Positions 8,209 through 15,147 of a stretch of DNA of 47,983 nucleotides are shown here, piece after piece. Below the pieces are notes generated by a model, which saw only the letters and a list, made by a program, of their open reading frames with translations, was not told the origin of the DNA and made no database searches. Positions within the stretch are counted from its first letter, which is position 1, and each line of letters starts with the position of its first letter. The DNA is taken from assembly GCA_001898415.1 (NCBI GenBank), contig MKTU01000027.1, positions 121,873 to 169,855 on the forward strand, in the 5' to 3' direction. Source of the DNA: Rhodanobacter sp. 67-28 (GTDB lineage: Bacteria; Pseudomonadota; Gammaproteobacteria; Xanthomonadales; Rhodanobacteraceae). Position numbers and translations under genes: made by a program.

Positions 8209-10967
8209 GGGCGGGCCTCTGCAAGCTTTGCTCGAAGGTCGGGTGCGACGCAGGTGGCCTCGATCCGCCGGATTCCCGCAGCCGTGCCGTTCGACTTTGC
8301 GAGGTCATAGGGGAGGGTGCACGACTGCGATGCGCCATCATCCGTTTGCCAGTTCACCCGCAGCGAGCCGCTGTCGTTCGGCAATCGCGCCATGATCTGC
8401 CCGGCCTGGCCGACCACGCCCACCAGCGTGCCGCGCGCGTCATCCACTTCGGCACCGAACGGCAGCGTGTTGCCGTCGGCCAGGCGGGTCTGGATCAGCA
8501 CGAAGCGGCCGCTTTCGCTCTTGAACTTGATCAGCACCACCGCGCCGGCGCGCGGCGCGATCTGCGCGCTGGTGTTGTCCAACTGCACGTCCAGCGACAG
8601 GCCGGTGGGGTCGATGTCGATGCGGTTGAGCTGGTACGGGGTGAGGTACGGGATCAGCGCATAGCCGTTGTGCCCGATCCTCACGCCCGCGGCGTTGATG
8701 ACCCGCGCGCCGGCGGCGTCCCGTGCCTCGACGAGGCCCACGGTGTCGCCCAGCGGCTGGCCGAAGGTGACGCCGCCGGGATGCGCGACGATGCCGCCGG
8801 CCAGGTTGAACGAGGCCTGCGAATAGCCGCTGCCCGCGCCGACGCCGACGTTGACCTGCACGTGGCTGCCGCGATAGCCGGCGTTGACGCTGCCGCTGGT
8901 GCCCACCGAGCCGCTGTCGCGACCGTTGTCGTGGGTGGCGGTGACGCCGTAGTTGAACTGGTCGTTGCTGCCGGCGGTGCCGCTGACGGTGGCCTGCTCC
9001 TGCGTGGCGTCGCTGCCGGTGCGGCTCAGCGCGCCGGTGAGGATCGGCGCATGCGCGCCGTTGCCCAGCGGGATCGTGAGGTTGAGCATGAAGCGGTTTT
9101 CGCTGCGCCCGAACAGGTTGCGCTCGCGGCTGGCCGAGACGTTGTAGTTCAGCCGGCCCACCGAGTTGTTGTAGCCGACCTGGAATTGGGTGTCGGTGCC
9201 ACCGCGGTTCCAGTAGTCGCGCGCCGAACCGGTGACGTACAGCGAGCCGCCGGTCGCGCCCAGGCGCTGGCTGAGGTTGATGCTGAAATTGTTGCGCTGG
9301 CGATCGACGCCCACGGTGTCCAGCGCGCCGGTGTAGTTGATGCCGGCCAGCGCCGCCTGCTGCTGCGGGGTGAGCAGGCCGGCCACCGGCACGCCGTTGA
9401 TCAGGATCGGCCGGGCCGGGCCGCTGGCGAACACCGGCAGGCCGCGTTGCGCGTAGTCGCGCGCGCGCGCCGCATCGCGCAAAGTCAGGTAGCCGCTGGT
9501 GGAATAGCGATAGGCCGCCACCGACAGCGAGGTGCCGGTGGGCGCCATGATCTTGCTGTAGCTCAGCCGTACGCTCTGGCCGGACATGGTGTCGAGGCCG
9601 GGGATGCGCGTGCGCGCGCCGGTGATGTCCATCGCGAACGCGCCGTAGCGGGTGTTGAGCGCGCTGCCCAGCAGCATGGCGCCGTAACCTTCCGAGCCCA
9701 CCACGCCGGCATAGCCGGTGAGCAGGTTGGTGAAGCCGTGCTGCAGGGTGGCCTGCACCACGTTCGGCTCGTCCTCGATGGTCTGCTCGCGCATCTGCCC
9801 CGCCGCGATGCTGAAGCGGTTGACGCCGGGGCGCAGCAGCTGCGGCACCGAGGCGTAGGGCACCGAGAAGCTGTGCACGCGGCCGCTGGCTTCGGTCACG
9901 CTGACTTCGAGATCGCCGCCGTAGCCGGTCGCATAGAGGTCGTCGATCACGAACGGGCCGGGCGCGACCGTGGTCTGGTAGATCAGCATGCCGTTCTGGC
10001 GCACCACCACCTTGGCGTTGCTGTCGGCCACGCCGCGCACGGTGGGTGCGTAGCCGCGCAGCGACTGCGGTTGCATGCGGTCGTCGGTGGCGATCTGCAC
10101 GCCGCGCAGGCCGAAGCTGTCGAAGATCTCCCCGCTGGTCCAGGAGTCGCCCACGGTCAGCTGCGCGCGCAGTGCGGTCAGGTCGCGTTGGGCGTAGGTG
10201 GCGATGTTCTGCCAGTGGTGCGAGGAACCAGCGCCGGCCGTGCCCGATTGCCAGTCCAGCGTCGAGTCGTGGCGGACCCGCCAGGCGCCGAGGTTGATGC
10301 CGGCATCCAGGCCCAGGTAGGTCGAGGTCTGGTGCAGGCCGCCGGCGCTGGTGCGGTAGCTGTTCAAGTTGTAGTTGAGCAGGCCCGCGGTCACGCCTTC
10401 GTCCCAGTACTGCGGGTCGACATAACCGCGCGCCACGCGGCCCAGGAACGCCTGCGGCACGCTGGCGTCCAGTCGCAGGTCGCCGAGGTCGAAGCCGAGG
10501 CTGGCGCCCGGGATCACGCGCGTGATGTCGACGCAGGCGGCAGGGTCGGCCATTTCCGCAAGCAGCGCGTCGGAGAGATCGGCCGGGTGCAGGCCCAGGG
10601 TGTCCAGCAGCGCCGGGGTCACGCAGGGCGTGGCGCTGGCGTCGGGCGAGGGCGCGGCCAGGCGCACGTCGCGGCGGCCGACCGGCGCGTCGTTGAGGTA
10701 GATGTCGACGCTGTAGTTTCCGGCAGGCACGAAATTGCCGCGTTCGAAGCGCGACAGGTCGGTGGTGTTCTGGCCCGCGCCGGCGAGCATGCTGCGGTCG
10801 AAGTTGGCATCCGCCGCGTCGGCCGCGGCGCCGGCGTCGGCGTTGGCCGCGGCAGCGTGGGCGGCACCGGCGGCGGTGGCCAGCGCCAGCAGGATCGACA
10901 ACGCCAGCCGACGGCTGGCGACTGCGCGCGCGCAGGGCGTCGATGCGCGGGCGCGTGCGCGCTTCAC
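8205..10967 (-). CDS. Fimbrial outer-membrane usher protein, FimD/PapC family
   Basis: This usher of about 920 residues forms the outer-membrane pore and assembly platform for fimbrial subunits. Visible parts are a signal peptide after an unusually Arg/Ala-rich leader, the N-terminal chaperone-binding domain (NFDRSMLAGAGQNTTDLSRF and GNFVPAGNYSVDIYLN), a long beta-barrel region with plug, and the C-terminal domains with the Cys-containing segment QSCTLPYD. The start is taken as the GTG at 10967, which overlaps the chaperone TGA by four bases (GTGA); the open frame continues upstream only in antisense to the chaperone. An Ala/Asp-rich stretch of about 35 residues follows the signal peptide. 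Confidence 0.9.
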   Translation of the reverse strand: MKRARARASTPCARAVASRRLALSILLALATAAGAAHAAAANADAGAAADAADANFDRSMLAGAGQNTTDLSRFERGNFVPAGNYSVDIYLNDAPVGRRDVRLAAPSPDASATPCVTPALLDTLGLHPADLSDALLAEMADPAACVDITRVIPGASLGFDLGDLRLDASVPQAFLGRVARGYVDPQYWDEGVTAGLLNYNLNSYRTSAGGLHQTSTYLGLDAGINLGAWRVRHDSTLDWQSGTAGAGSSHHWQNIATYAQRDLTALRAQLTVGDSWTSGEIFDSFGLRGVQIATDDRMQPQSLRGYAPTVRGVADSNAKVVVRQNGMLIYQTTVAPGPFVIDDLYATGYGGDLEVSVTEASGRVHSFSVPYASVPQLLRPGVNRFSIAAGQMREQTIEDEPNVVQATLQHGFTNLLTGYAGVVGSEGYGAMLLGSALNTRYGAFAMDITGARTRIPGLDTMSGQSVRLSYSKIMAPTGTSLSVAAYRYSTSGYLTLRDAARARDYAQRGLPVFASGPARPILINGVPVAGLLTPQQQAALAGINYTGALDTVGVDRQRNNFSINLSQRLGATGGSLYVTGSARDYWNRGGTDTQFQVGYNNSVGRLNYNVSASRERNLFGRSENRFMLNLTIPLGNGAHAPILTGALSRTGSDATQEQATVSGTAGSNDQFNYGVTATHDNGRDSGSVGTSGSVNAGYRGSHVQVNVGVGAGSGYSQASFNLAGGIVAHPGGVTFGQPLGDTVGLVEARDAAGARVINAAGVRIGHNGYALIPYLTPYQLNRIDIDPTGLSLDVQLDNTSAQIAPRAGAVVLIKFKSESGRFVLIQTRLADGNTLPFGAEVDDARGTLVGVVGQAGQIMARLPNDSGSLRVNWQTDDGASQSCTLPYDLAKSNGTAAGIRRIEATCVAPDLRAKLAEARP

Positions 10968-11698
10968 GGCGTGATCGTGCCCTGGTTGGCGTCGGCGGCG
11001 CCGAAGTCGTTGATCGTGGTGAACGCGACGGCGGTGCCGGCGGCAGGGGCCGGTGCGCCTTCGGCAAGCGGCAGGCGCAAGGTCGACAGCGGCGCGACCA
11101 TGCCCGCGTCGGTCGCCAACGCCGCCTTGCCGGCACTCAGCGACACCTTGCTGAACGTGACGTGGTAAGGCGTCGGGTTGTGCGCCACCAGCGCATGGCC
11201 GTCGCTGGCCACCGACCAGGTGATCTGCGAGGCGGCGGTCAGCGGGTTGCCGGCCAGGCCGGCCGGGCGGAAGAACAGCTTCAGCCGCGACCGCACGGCG
11301 AACTGCAAGGTGTTCTGCGTCTCGCCATTGACGGTGCCGGGCTTGGGCGGGATCTCGAGCACGTTCAGCCAGAACAGCGACTCGCGATCCGTCGGCAGCG
11401 GCTGGCTGGTGTAGACGATGCGCAGGCTCTGGCCCTTGCCGGCGTTCATGCGGAACAGCGGCGGCGTGATCAGGAACGGCACGCGCGCGGTATCGGGGGT
11501 GGAATCGGGATTGCCGGCGTCGATCCAGGCTTCGACCAGGGCTGGTTGCTGGCCGTTGTTGTTCAGGCGCACGGTGACTTCGCCACTGGCGGCCGGGAAC
11601 ACCACGCGGGTGCCGCCGATCACGACGCTGGCGTCGGCCGCGCCACTGAAGGCCGTCAAGGCAATCAGCATGGCGCCAAGGGCGAGCAGGTTCTTCAT
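10964..11698 (-). CDS. Periplasmic fimbrial chaperone, PapD/FimC family
   Basis: This 244-residue protein has a signal peptide (ending GAADA) and the two-domain immunoglobulin-like fold of pilus chaperones. The first strand is VVIGGTRVVFPAASGEVTVR. The edge strand carries QSLRIVYTSQ and LPTDRESLFWLNVLEIPPKP, which contains the conserved chaperone signature. It binds nascent subunits by donor-strand complementation and delivers them to the usher. The ATG at 11698 gives a normal leader. It is separated from the pilin gene by a strong terminator hairpin, so its level should be lower than that of the pilin. Confidence 0.93.
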   Translation of the reverse strand: MKNLLALGAMLIALTAFSGAADASVVIGGTRVVFPAASGEVTVRLNNNGQQPALVEAWIDAGNPDSTPDTARVPFLITPPLFRMNAGKGQSLRIVYTSQPLPTDRESLFWLNVLEIPPKPGTVNGETQNTLQFAVRSRLKLFFRPAGLAGNPLTAASQITWSVASDGHALVAHNPTPYHVTFSKVSLSAGKAALATDAGMVAPLSTLRLPLAEGAPAPAAGTAVAFTTINDFGAADANQGTITP

Positions 11699-11739
11699 CG
11701 GAGGATTCCCGGGACGGTGGAGCGGTAGTGGCGGCTGGC

Positions 11740-11784
11740 AAAAAAACGGCGCGCTGCAGCCGCCATGGCGACTGCGGCGCGCCG
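11740..11784 (-). terminator. Intrinsic terminator (attenuator) between pilin and chaperone genes
   Basis: A 13-bp stem with one mismatch (11747-11759 with 11772-11784) is followed on the minus strand by seven T residues (11746-11740). It is the clearest intrinsic terminator in the fimbrial locus. Partial read-through would give abundant pilin mRNA and less chaperone/usher/adhesin mRNA. Confidence 0.88.
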
Positions 11785-11793
11785 ATGTCGCGC

Positions 11794-12318
11794 TTACTGG
11801 TAGCTCAGGGTGAAGTTGACGGTCGAGGCGACCAGGCCGGCGGTGGCCGCGGCGCTGGCGGCGACGTAGCGGGCGTTCATGGCCACGCTGCCGCTGCCGC
11901 TGGTGACGTTGATCACCGGAGCATTGGCGCCGCTGGATGCGTTGATCAGGGAGGCGCCATTGAGCAACTGGATCTGCACGTTGGAGCCGCCGACGACGGT
12001 GTTCTTCAGGTTGCCGGTGCCGGCGTCGATGTTGCTGCCGCTGAAGCTCATCGCGGCGGTGGTGGTGTTGGTGTCGCAGCCGGTCAGCGCAACGGTAAAC
12101 GGCGTGGTGCCGGCGGTGGCGCCCACGGTGCCCAGGCTGGCGGTCATCACGGTGGGCAGCGCCACGGTGGCGCCGCCATTGACGGCGACGGTGCAGGTGT
12201 CGGACAGAACCTTGCCGGAGATGGTGATGGTGCCGGTGTTGGCTGCCTGGGCGGTCGGCGCGAAGGCGGTGGCGGCGATCACGACGACCAGTGCGGTGGA
12301 AAGCAGAGTCTTGTTCAT
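11794..12318 (-). CDS. Major fimbrial subunit (type 1 pilin family)
   Basis: This 174-residue pilin has a signal peptide ending TAQA and a mature start ANTGTITISGKVLSDTCTV. The second Cys lies in VALTGCDTNT, and the terminal beta strand is STVNFTLSYQ, used in donor-strand exchange. The length and the conserved Cys pair are those of a polymerising major subunit. A strong ribosome-binding site (CGAGGAACACC) precedes the ATG at 12318. It is the first gene of the fimbrial operon, with a long leader region upstream and a terminator directly after it. Confidence 0.93.
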   Translation of the reverse strand: MNKTLLSTALVVVIAATAFAPTAQAANTGTITISGKVLSDTCTVAVNGGATVALPTVMTASLGTVGATAGTTPFTVALTGCDTNTTTAAMSFSGSNIDAGTGNLKNTVVGGSNVQIQLLNGASLINASSGANAPVINVTSGSGSVAMNARYVAASAAATAGLVASTVNFTLSYQ

Positions 12319-12612
12319 GGTGTTCCTCGTTGGATGGATGGTTTCGGGATCTCGGCATCGCCGCACGAGGAAAGGCCCGTTGGCGGCAAGGCATCTGGTA
12401 AACCGGCGGGTTCTGGCTAAATTCATTCCCCCCGGATGAAATGCAGACCACGATCTACCGTGGCTTGCGGTGGCTAAAGCAACCGGCATGCCAATCATCC
12501 TGATCGTCCGGATTCCCCCTCGCCGCCACGACCTGCCATGTGGTTTTTCTGCCGTGGGGCAAAAAATTGGCAGCGTTTGTCGGCGTCCCCCTACAGATTG
12601 CGTCACATAAAG

Positions 12613-12628
12613 TGCGAACTGCGTCACA
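12613..12628. promoter_or_regulatory. CRP/Clp-like site near the fimbrial promoter
   Basis: TGCGA-N6-TCACA matches 9 of 10 positions of the CRP/Clp consensus. On the minus strand the surrounding sequence, GTGACGCA followed by TTCGCA and then TTT, closely resembles the site at 6684-6699 in front of the other fimbrial gene. It overlaps the predicted start of transcription, a position more often linked to repression than to activation. Confidence 0.55.
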
Positions 12629-12629
12629 A

Positions 12630-12657
12630 ATTGTACTGATATATGAAGCTTGAGCAA
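12630..12657 (-). promoter_or_regulatory. Candidate promoter of the fimbrial operon
   Basis: On the minus strand TTGCTC (12657-12652) and TACAAT (12635-12630, 5 of 6 to consensus) are 16 bases apart in an AT-rich stretch. The predicted start near 12623 gives a leader of about 300 bases before the pilin ATG. Closer promoters cannot be excluded. Confidence 0.45.
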
Positions 12658-12685
12658 CCGCACCTCGTCTGATTGCTTAGCTTTG

Positions 12686-12725
12686 GTCAAGTAAACTTGA
12701 CACTACTGGGCCGGCCCGATAGCTT
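12686..12725 (+). promoter_or_regulatory. Palindromic operator overlapping a plus-strand promoter
   Basis: GTCAAGTAAACTTGAC (12686-12701) has 7-bp inverted arms around AA. Its right arm overlaps a perfect TTGACA -35 box (12697-12702), followed after 17 bases by a weak -10, TAGCTT (12720-12725). The layout suits a repressor site, perhaps for the XRE protein encoded 250 bases downstream (inference). Confidence 0.5.
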
Positions 12726-12977
12726 CGCGGCGGGAAGATTGCCCGCGCGTCCGGAGCCCGCCGTGAACCCCTTTCGCCAGCGGCGAATCCCTCTCTCGCC
12801 GTTGCGCCCGCGGCTGCGAACAGCCGGAAAACCGGTCACGCCGGCATCCGCCTTGCCTTTTCTCGCGGTTGATCCGACGGCCCGCTTCGTCGTGAGCAGG
12901 CGCCTCGCCTCTTTGCGAAAAATGCCGGGCAACAAGCCCGCCCCGCAGCAGGGCCGATCGACATCGGAGTCCCGCCG

Positions 12978-13208
12978 ATGAACAACTGCCTGCGCGAGTT
13001 GCGCGGCGAACAGGCATGGTCGCAGGCCGAGCTGGCCGAGCGCCTGGCCGTGTCGCGGCAAACGGTGAACGCGATCGAGACCGGCAAGTACGATCCCGGC
13101 CTGCCGCTGGCGTTCCGGATTGCGCGCCTGTTCGGGCGGCCGATCGAGTCGATCTTCCTGCCTGGCGTGGATGTCGCCGGGCAGGGTCGGGGGCGCCGGC
13201 CGACCTAG
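12978..13208 (+). CDS. Small XRE-family transcriptional regulator
   Basis: This 76-residue protein is almost entirely a Cro/C1-type helix-turn-helix: WSQAELAERLAVSRQTVNAI followed by ETGKYDPGLPLAFRIARLFG. It belongs to the small stand-alone regulators often coded next to a membrane protein; here no such partner follows. The protein at 14932-15144 is a clear relative (shared RQTV, GKY and LAFRIA motifs). The ATG at 12978 has a distant GGAG. Its TAG stop overlaps the stop of the convergent EF-hand gene. The target is unknown; the palindrome at 12686 is a candidate operator. Confidence 0.85.
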   Translation: MNNCLRELRGEQAWSQAELAERLAVSRQTVNAIETGKYDPGLPLAFRIARLFGRPIESIFLPGVDVAGQGRGRRPT

Positions 13209-13534
13209 CGCGGCGGCGCGGTCAACTCGCGCGCATCCAGGCTGCCGTCATGGTTGCGGTCCAGCCGATGGAACTGGCGGCGCAGGTTGTCCTGGAATGC
13301 CGGGAGCGAAATCGGCTCGCCGCGGCGGCCCGGCAACTCGTCGGTTTCCAGCACGCCGTCGCCGTTGGCATCCATCTGCGCGAAGCCGCGGCTCATGTAC
13401 TGGACGTATTCGGCGACGCTGACCTTGCCGTCGCCGTCGCGATCGAAGAACCCCAGGTAGGCGACGCGTGAATCCTGCGCGTGCGCAAGGGCTGCCAGCC
13501 ACAGCAGCGGCACGGCGCACCAGCAGGGGCGCAT
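13205..13534 (-). CDS. Secreted EF-hand calcium-binding protein
   Basis: This 109-residue protein has a signal peptide (ending AALAHA) and three EF-hand loops: DRDGDGKVSVAE, DANGDGVLETDE and DRNHDGSLDARE. Each has the Asp/Asn spacing and terminal acidic residue needed to bind calcium. No catalytic domain is seen, so a periplasmic or secreted calcium-responsive or buffering role is likely. The ATG at 13534 lies only two bases after the folE stop, so it is probably translated from the folE mRNA. The functional link to folate or queuosine synthesis is unclear. It converges on the XRE gene with overlapping stops. Confidence 0.83.
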   Translation of the reverse strand: MRPCWCAVPLLWLAALAHAQDSRVAYLGFFDRDGDGKVSVAEYVQYMSRGFAQMDANGDGVLETDELPGRRGEPISLPAFQDNLRRQFHRLDRNHDGSLDARELTAPPR

Positions 13535-13536
13535 GT

Positions 13537-14139
13537 TCAGCGGGCGCTGCCGTGGATGCCGATGAACTGCAGGAACTCGTTGCGCGTGCGCACATCGTCG
13601 CGGAAGCTGCCCAGCATCTGGCTGGTCACCATCGACACGCCGCGCTTGTGCACGCCGCGGGTGGTCATGCACTGGTGGCTGGCGTCGATCACCACCGCCA
13701 CGCCGCTGGGCTGCAGGGTTTCCTGGATGCAATGGGCGATCTGCGCGGTCAGTTTCTCCTGCACCTGCAGGCGGCGTGCGAAGCCGTCGACCACGCGGGC
13801 CAGCTTGCTGATGCCGACCACGCGGTTGGTCGGCATGTAGCCGACGTGGGCGCGGCCGATGATCGGCGCCAGGTGGTGCTCGCAATGGCTCTCGAACTGG
13901 ATGTCGCGCAGCACCACCATCTGGTCGTAGCCGGCCACTTCCTCGAAGGTGCGCCGCAGGAACTCCGCCGGGTCCGATTCGTAGCCCGAGAACCAGTCCC
14001 GGTAGGCCTTGGTCACCCGCTTGGGCGTGTCCAGCAGGCCCTCCCGCGTGGGGTCGTCGCCGGCCCAGCGCAGCAGGATACGCACCGCGTCCTCGGCCTG
14101 CTGCTGACTGACTTCCTGGGAATGATGCTCTTCGTTCAT
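13537..14139 (-). CDS. folE: GTP cyclohydrolase I
   Basis: This 200-residue enzyme converts GTP to 7,8-dihydroneopterin triphosphate, the first step of tetrahydrofolate (and queuosine) synthesis. The active-site zinc ligands are visible: Cys86 and His89 in [12 protein letters not shown], and Cys157 in [10 protein letters not shown], equivalent to Cys110/His113/Cys181 of E. coli. The length and the [20 protein letters not shown] block are typical. The ATG at 14139 gives [10 protein letters not shown]; upstream codons in frame run into the promoter region of the divergent gene. It is followed immediately by an EF-hand gene. Confidence 0.97.
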   Translation of the reverse strand: MNEEHHSQEVSQQQAEDAVRILLRWAGDDPTREGLLDTPKRVTKAYRDWFSGYESDPAEFLRRTFEEVAGYDQMVVLRDIQFESHCEHHLAPIIGRAHVGYMPTNRVVGISKLARVVDGFARRLQVQEKLTAQIAHCIQETLQPSGVAVVIDASHQCMTTRGVHKRGVSMVTSQMLGSFRDDVRTRNEFLQFIGIHGSAR

Positions 14140-14227
14140 GCGGGGGCCTCGGGATGGCTGATTTGCCAGTTTAACGTTCCCACCCTGATGACGTCTGTGT
14201 CGCCGGGGTTCCCGCGCGGGGAGGCCA

Positions 14228-14271
14228 TTGTCCGCCTGACAAGACATGATGTAATGTATAGCGTACATAAC
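14228..14271 (+). promoter_or_regulatory. Promoter with overlapping palindromic operator for the membrane protein/XRE pair
   Basis: TTGTCC (14228-14233) and TGTAAT (14250-14255) are 16 bases apart. An inverted repeat ATGTA-N5-TACAT (14254-14268), extendable to 21 bases with one mismatch per arm, covers the -10 end. The pair encoded downstream ends with an XRE repressor, so autoregulation is the simplest reading. Confidence 0.55.
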
Positions 14272-14290
14272 GTCCGATGGAGATGACACC

Positions 14291-14935
14291 ATGTCGCGCA
14301 ACCTGCGCTACTTCGTCCTGGTTCCGCTGTCCGTGGCGGCGTTCTACGTGCTGTTCGTGCTGCCCGACGTGGATCTGGGCTGGCCCGGCGGGCTGGCCGT
14401 GCTTGGTGGCGCCTGGCTGGTCTGGTACCTGCTCTGGGCCACGCTCCAGGAATCCGCCGCGATGGCGGCCCGGGACGAGTCGGCGGCACCGGTGTCGCCG
14501 GGCGAGCAGCGGGCCTGGATCGGCCTGGTCTTCACCGCGGCCATCGGCGCCTACTACCTCCTGCGCGGTTCGCAGATGGTGGCTGCGGATGGGTCGATGG
14601 CGCCGGAGGCCTCGGCGATCGGCCGGCACATCGGCATGCTGGTGGTCGGCTGGCTGGTGGTGATGCAGCTGCTGCGGCATCGCTGGCGCGACACGGTGGA
14701 ACAGGACGAGCGCGATCGCCAGATCGAGGCGCGCGCCTGCGGTTGGGCGCGGGTCGGCTTGTCGGTGTTCGTGATCGGCCTGGCCGTGATGTTCGCGTTC
14801 TCGCCGCTGGAACGCCTCGCCTGGGCCCGGCCGATGGCGGTCGCCAACGTGCTGATCGTCGGCCTGATGGCGTCGTGCCTGCTGGAATACCTGGCTACCG
14901 GCATGGCCTACTGGCACGACCGGCGCAGCGCATGA
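14291..14935 (+). CDS. Integral membrane protein paired with an XRE regulator
   Basis: This 214-residue protein has about six hydrophobic segments (for example [32 protein letters not shown] and [16 protein letters not shown]). A short charged stretch, [20 protein letters not shown], resembles the DERD(R/E)xI motif of DUF2178/DUF3796-like membrane proteins that are co-encoded with small XRE regulators. The function of these pairs is unknown. Its stop overlaps the start of the regulator gene by four bases, implying coupled translation. The promoter region carries a palindrome suited to repressor binding. Confidence 0.75.
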   Translation: MSRNLRYFVLVPLSVAAFYVLFVLPDVDLGWPGGLAVLGGAWLVWYLLWATLQESAAMAARDESAAPVSPGEQRAWIGLVFTAAIGAYYLLRGSQMVAADGSMAPEASAIGRHIGMLVVGWLVVMQLLRHRWRDTVEQDERDRQIEARACGWARVGLSVFVIGLAVMFAFSPLERLAWARPMAVANVLIVGLMASCLLEYLATGMAYWHDRRSA

Positions 14936-15144
14936 GCGGCACGCCGATCGACAACAGCATCCGCAAGCTGCGCTTCGAGCATGGCGAAATGACCCAGCAG
15001 GCGCTGGCCGATGCCTGCGGGATCACGCGGCAGACGGTGATCGCGCTGGAAGGCGGCAAATACGCGCCGTCGCTGGAGCTGGCCTTCCGTATTGCCCATG
15101 CGTTCGGCGTGGGGGTGGAGGACGTGTTCCGCTGGCGACGCTGA
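14932..15144 (+). CDS. Small XRE-family regulator coupled to the membrane protein
   Basis: This 70-residue Cro/C1 helix-turn-helix protein ([20 protein letters not shown], then [19 protein letters not shown]) ends in the short tail VEDVFRWRR. The ATG at 14932 overlaps the preceding stop (ATGA). It shares its recognition-helix region (RQTV.A.E.GKY.P.L.LAFRIA) with the regulator at 12978-13208, so the two may bind related operators. It is predicted to repress its own operon through the palindrome at 14254-14268 (inference). Confidence 0.87.
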   Translation: MSGTPIDNSIRKLRFEHGEMTQQALADACGITRQTVIALEGGKYAPSLELAFRIAHAFGVGVEDVFRWRR

Positions 15145-15147
15145 GGT

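Larger units (their letters stand above)
12319..12977. other. 659-base gene-free regulatory region between pilin and XRE genes
   Basis: This is the longest stretch without a convincing gene. The part from about 12540 to 12700 is visibly more AT-rich than the surroundings. It holds a minus-strand promoter candidate, a CRP/Clp-like site, two direct copies of TGCGTCACA 21 bases apart (12599-12607 and 12620-12628), and a palindrome that overlaps a plus-strand promoter. From 12703 to 12977 no further structure is clear. If the 12630-12657 promoter drives the pilin operon, its leader is about 300 bases long. Confidence 0.7.

Noticed and set aside
8346-11168. 940-codon plus-strand open frame opposite the usher gene
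   Set aside because: A shadow frame: low-complexity His/Arg/Ala/Val-rich translation with no motif, whereas the opposite strand encodes a clear usher.
12592-12607. Second CRP-like site beside the one at 12613-12628
   Set aside because: Only the TCACA half matches; the other half (TACAG) does not fit the consensus.
12673-12981. Plus-strand ORF of 102 codons ending in a four-base overlap with the XRE gene
   Set aside because: It starts at TTG with no ribosome-binding site, is rich in Arg/Pro as expected of random GC-rich reading frames, and shows no domain. The overlap is probably chance.
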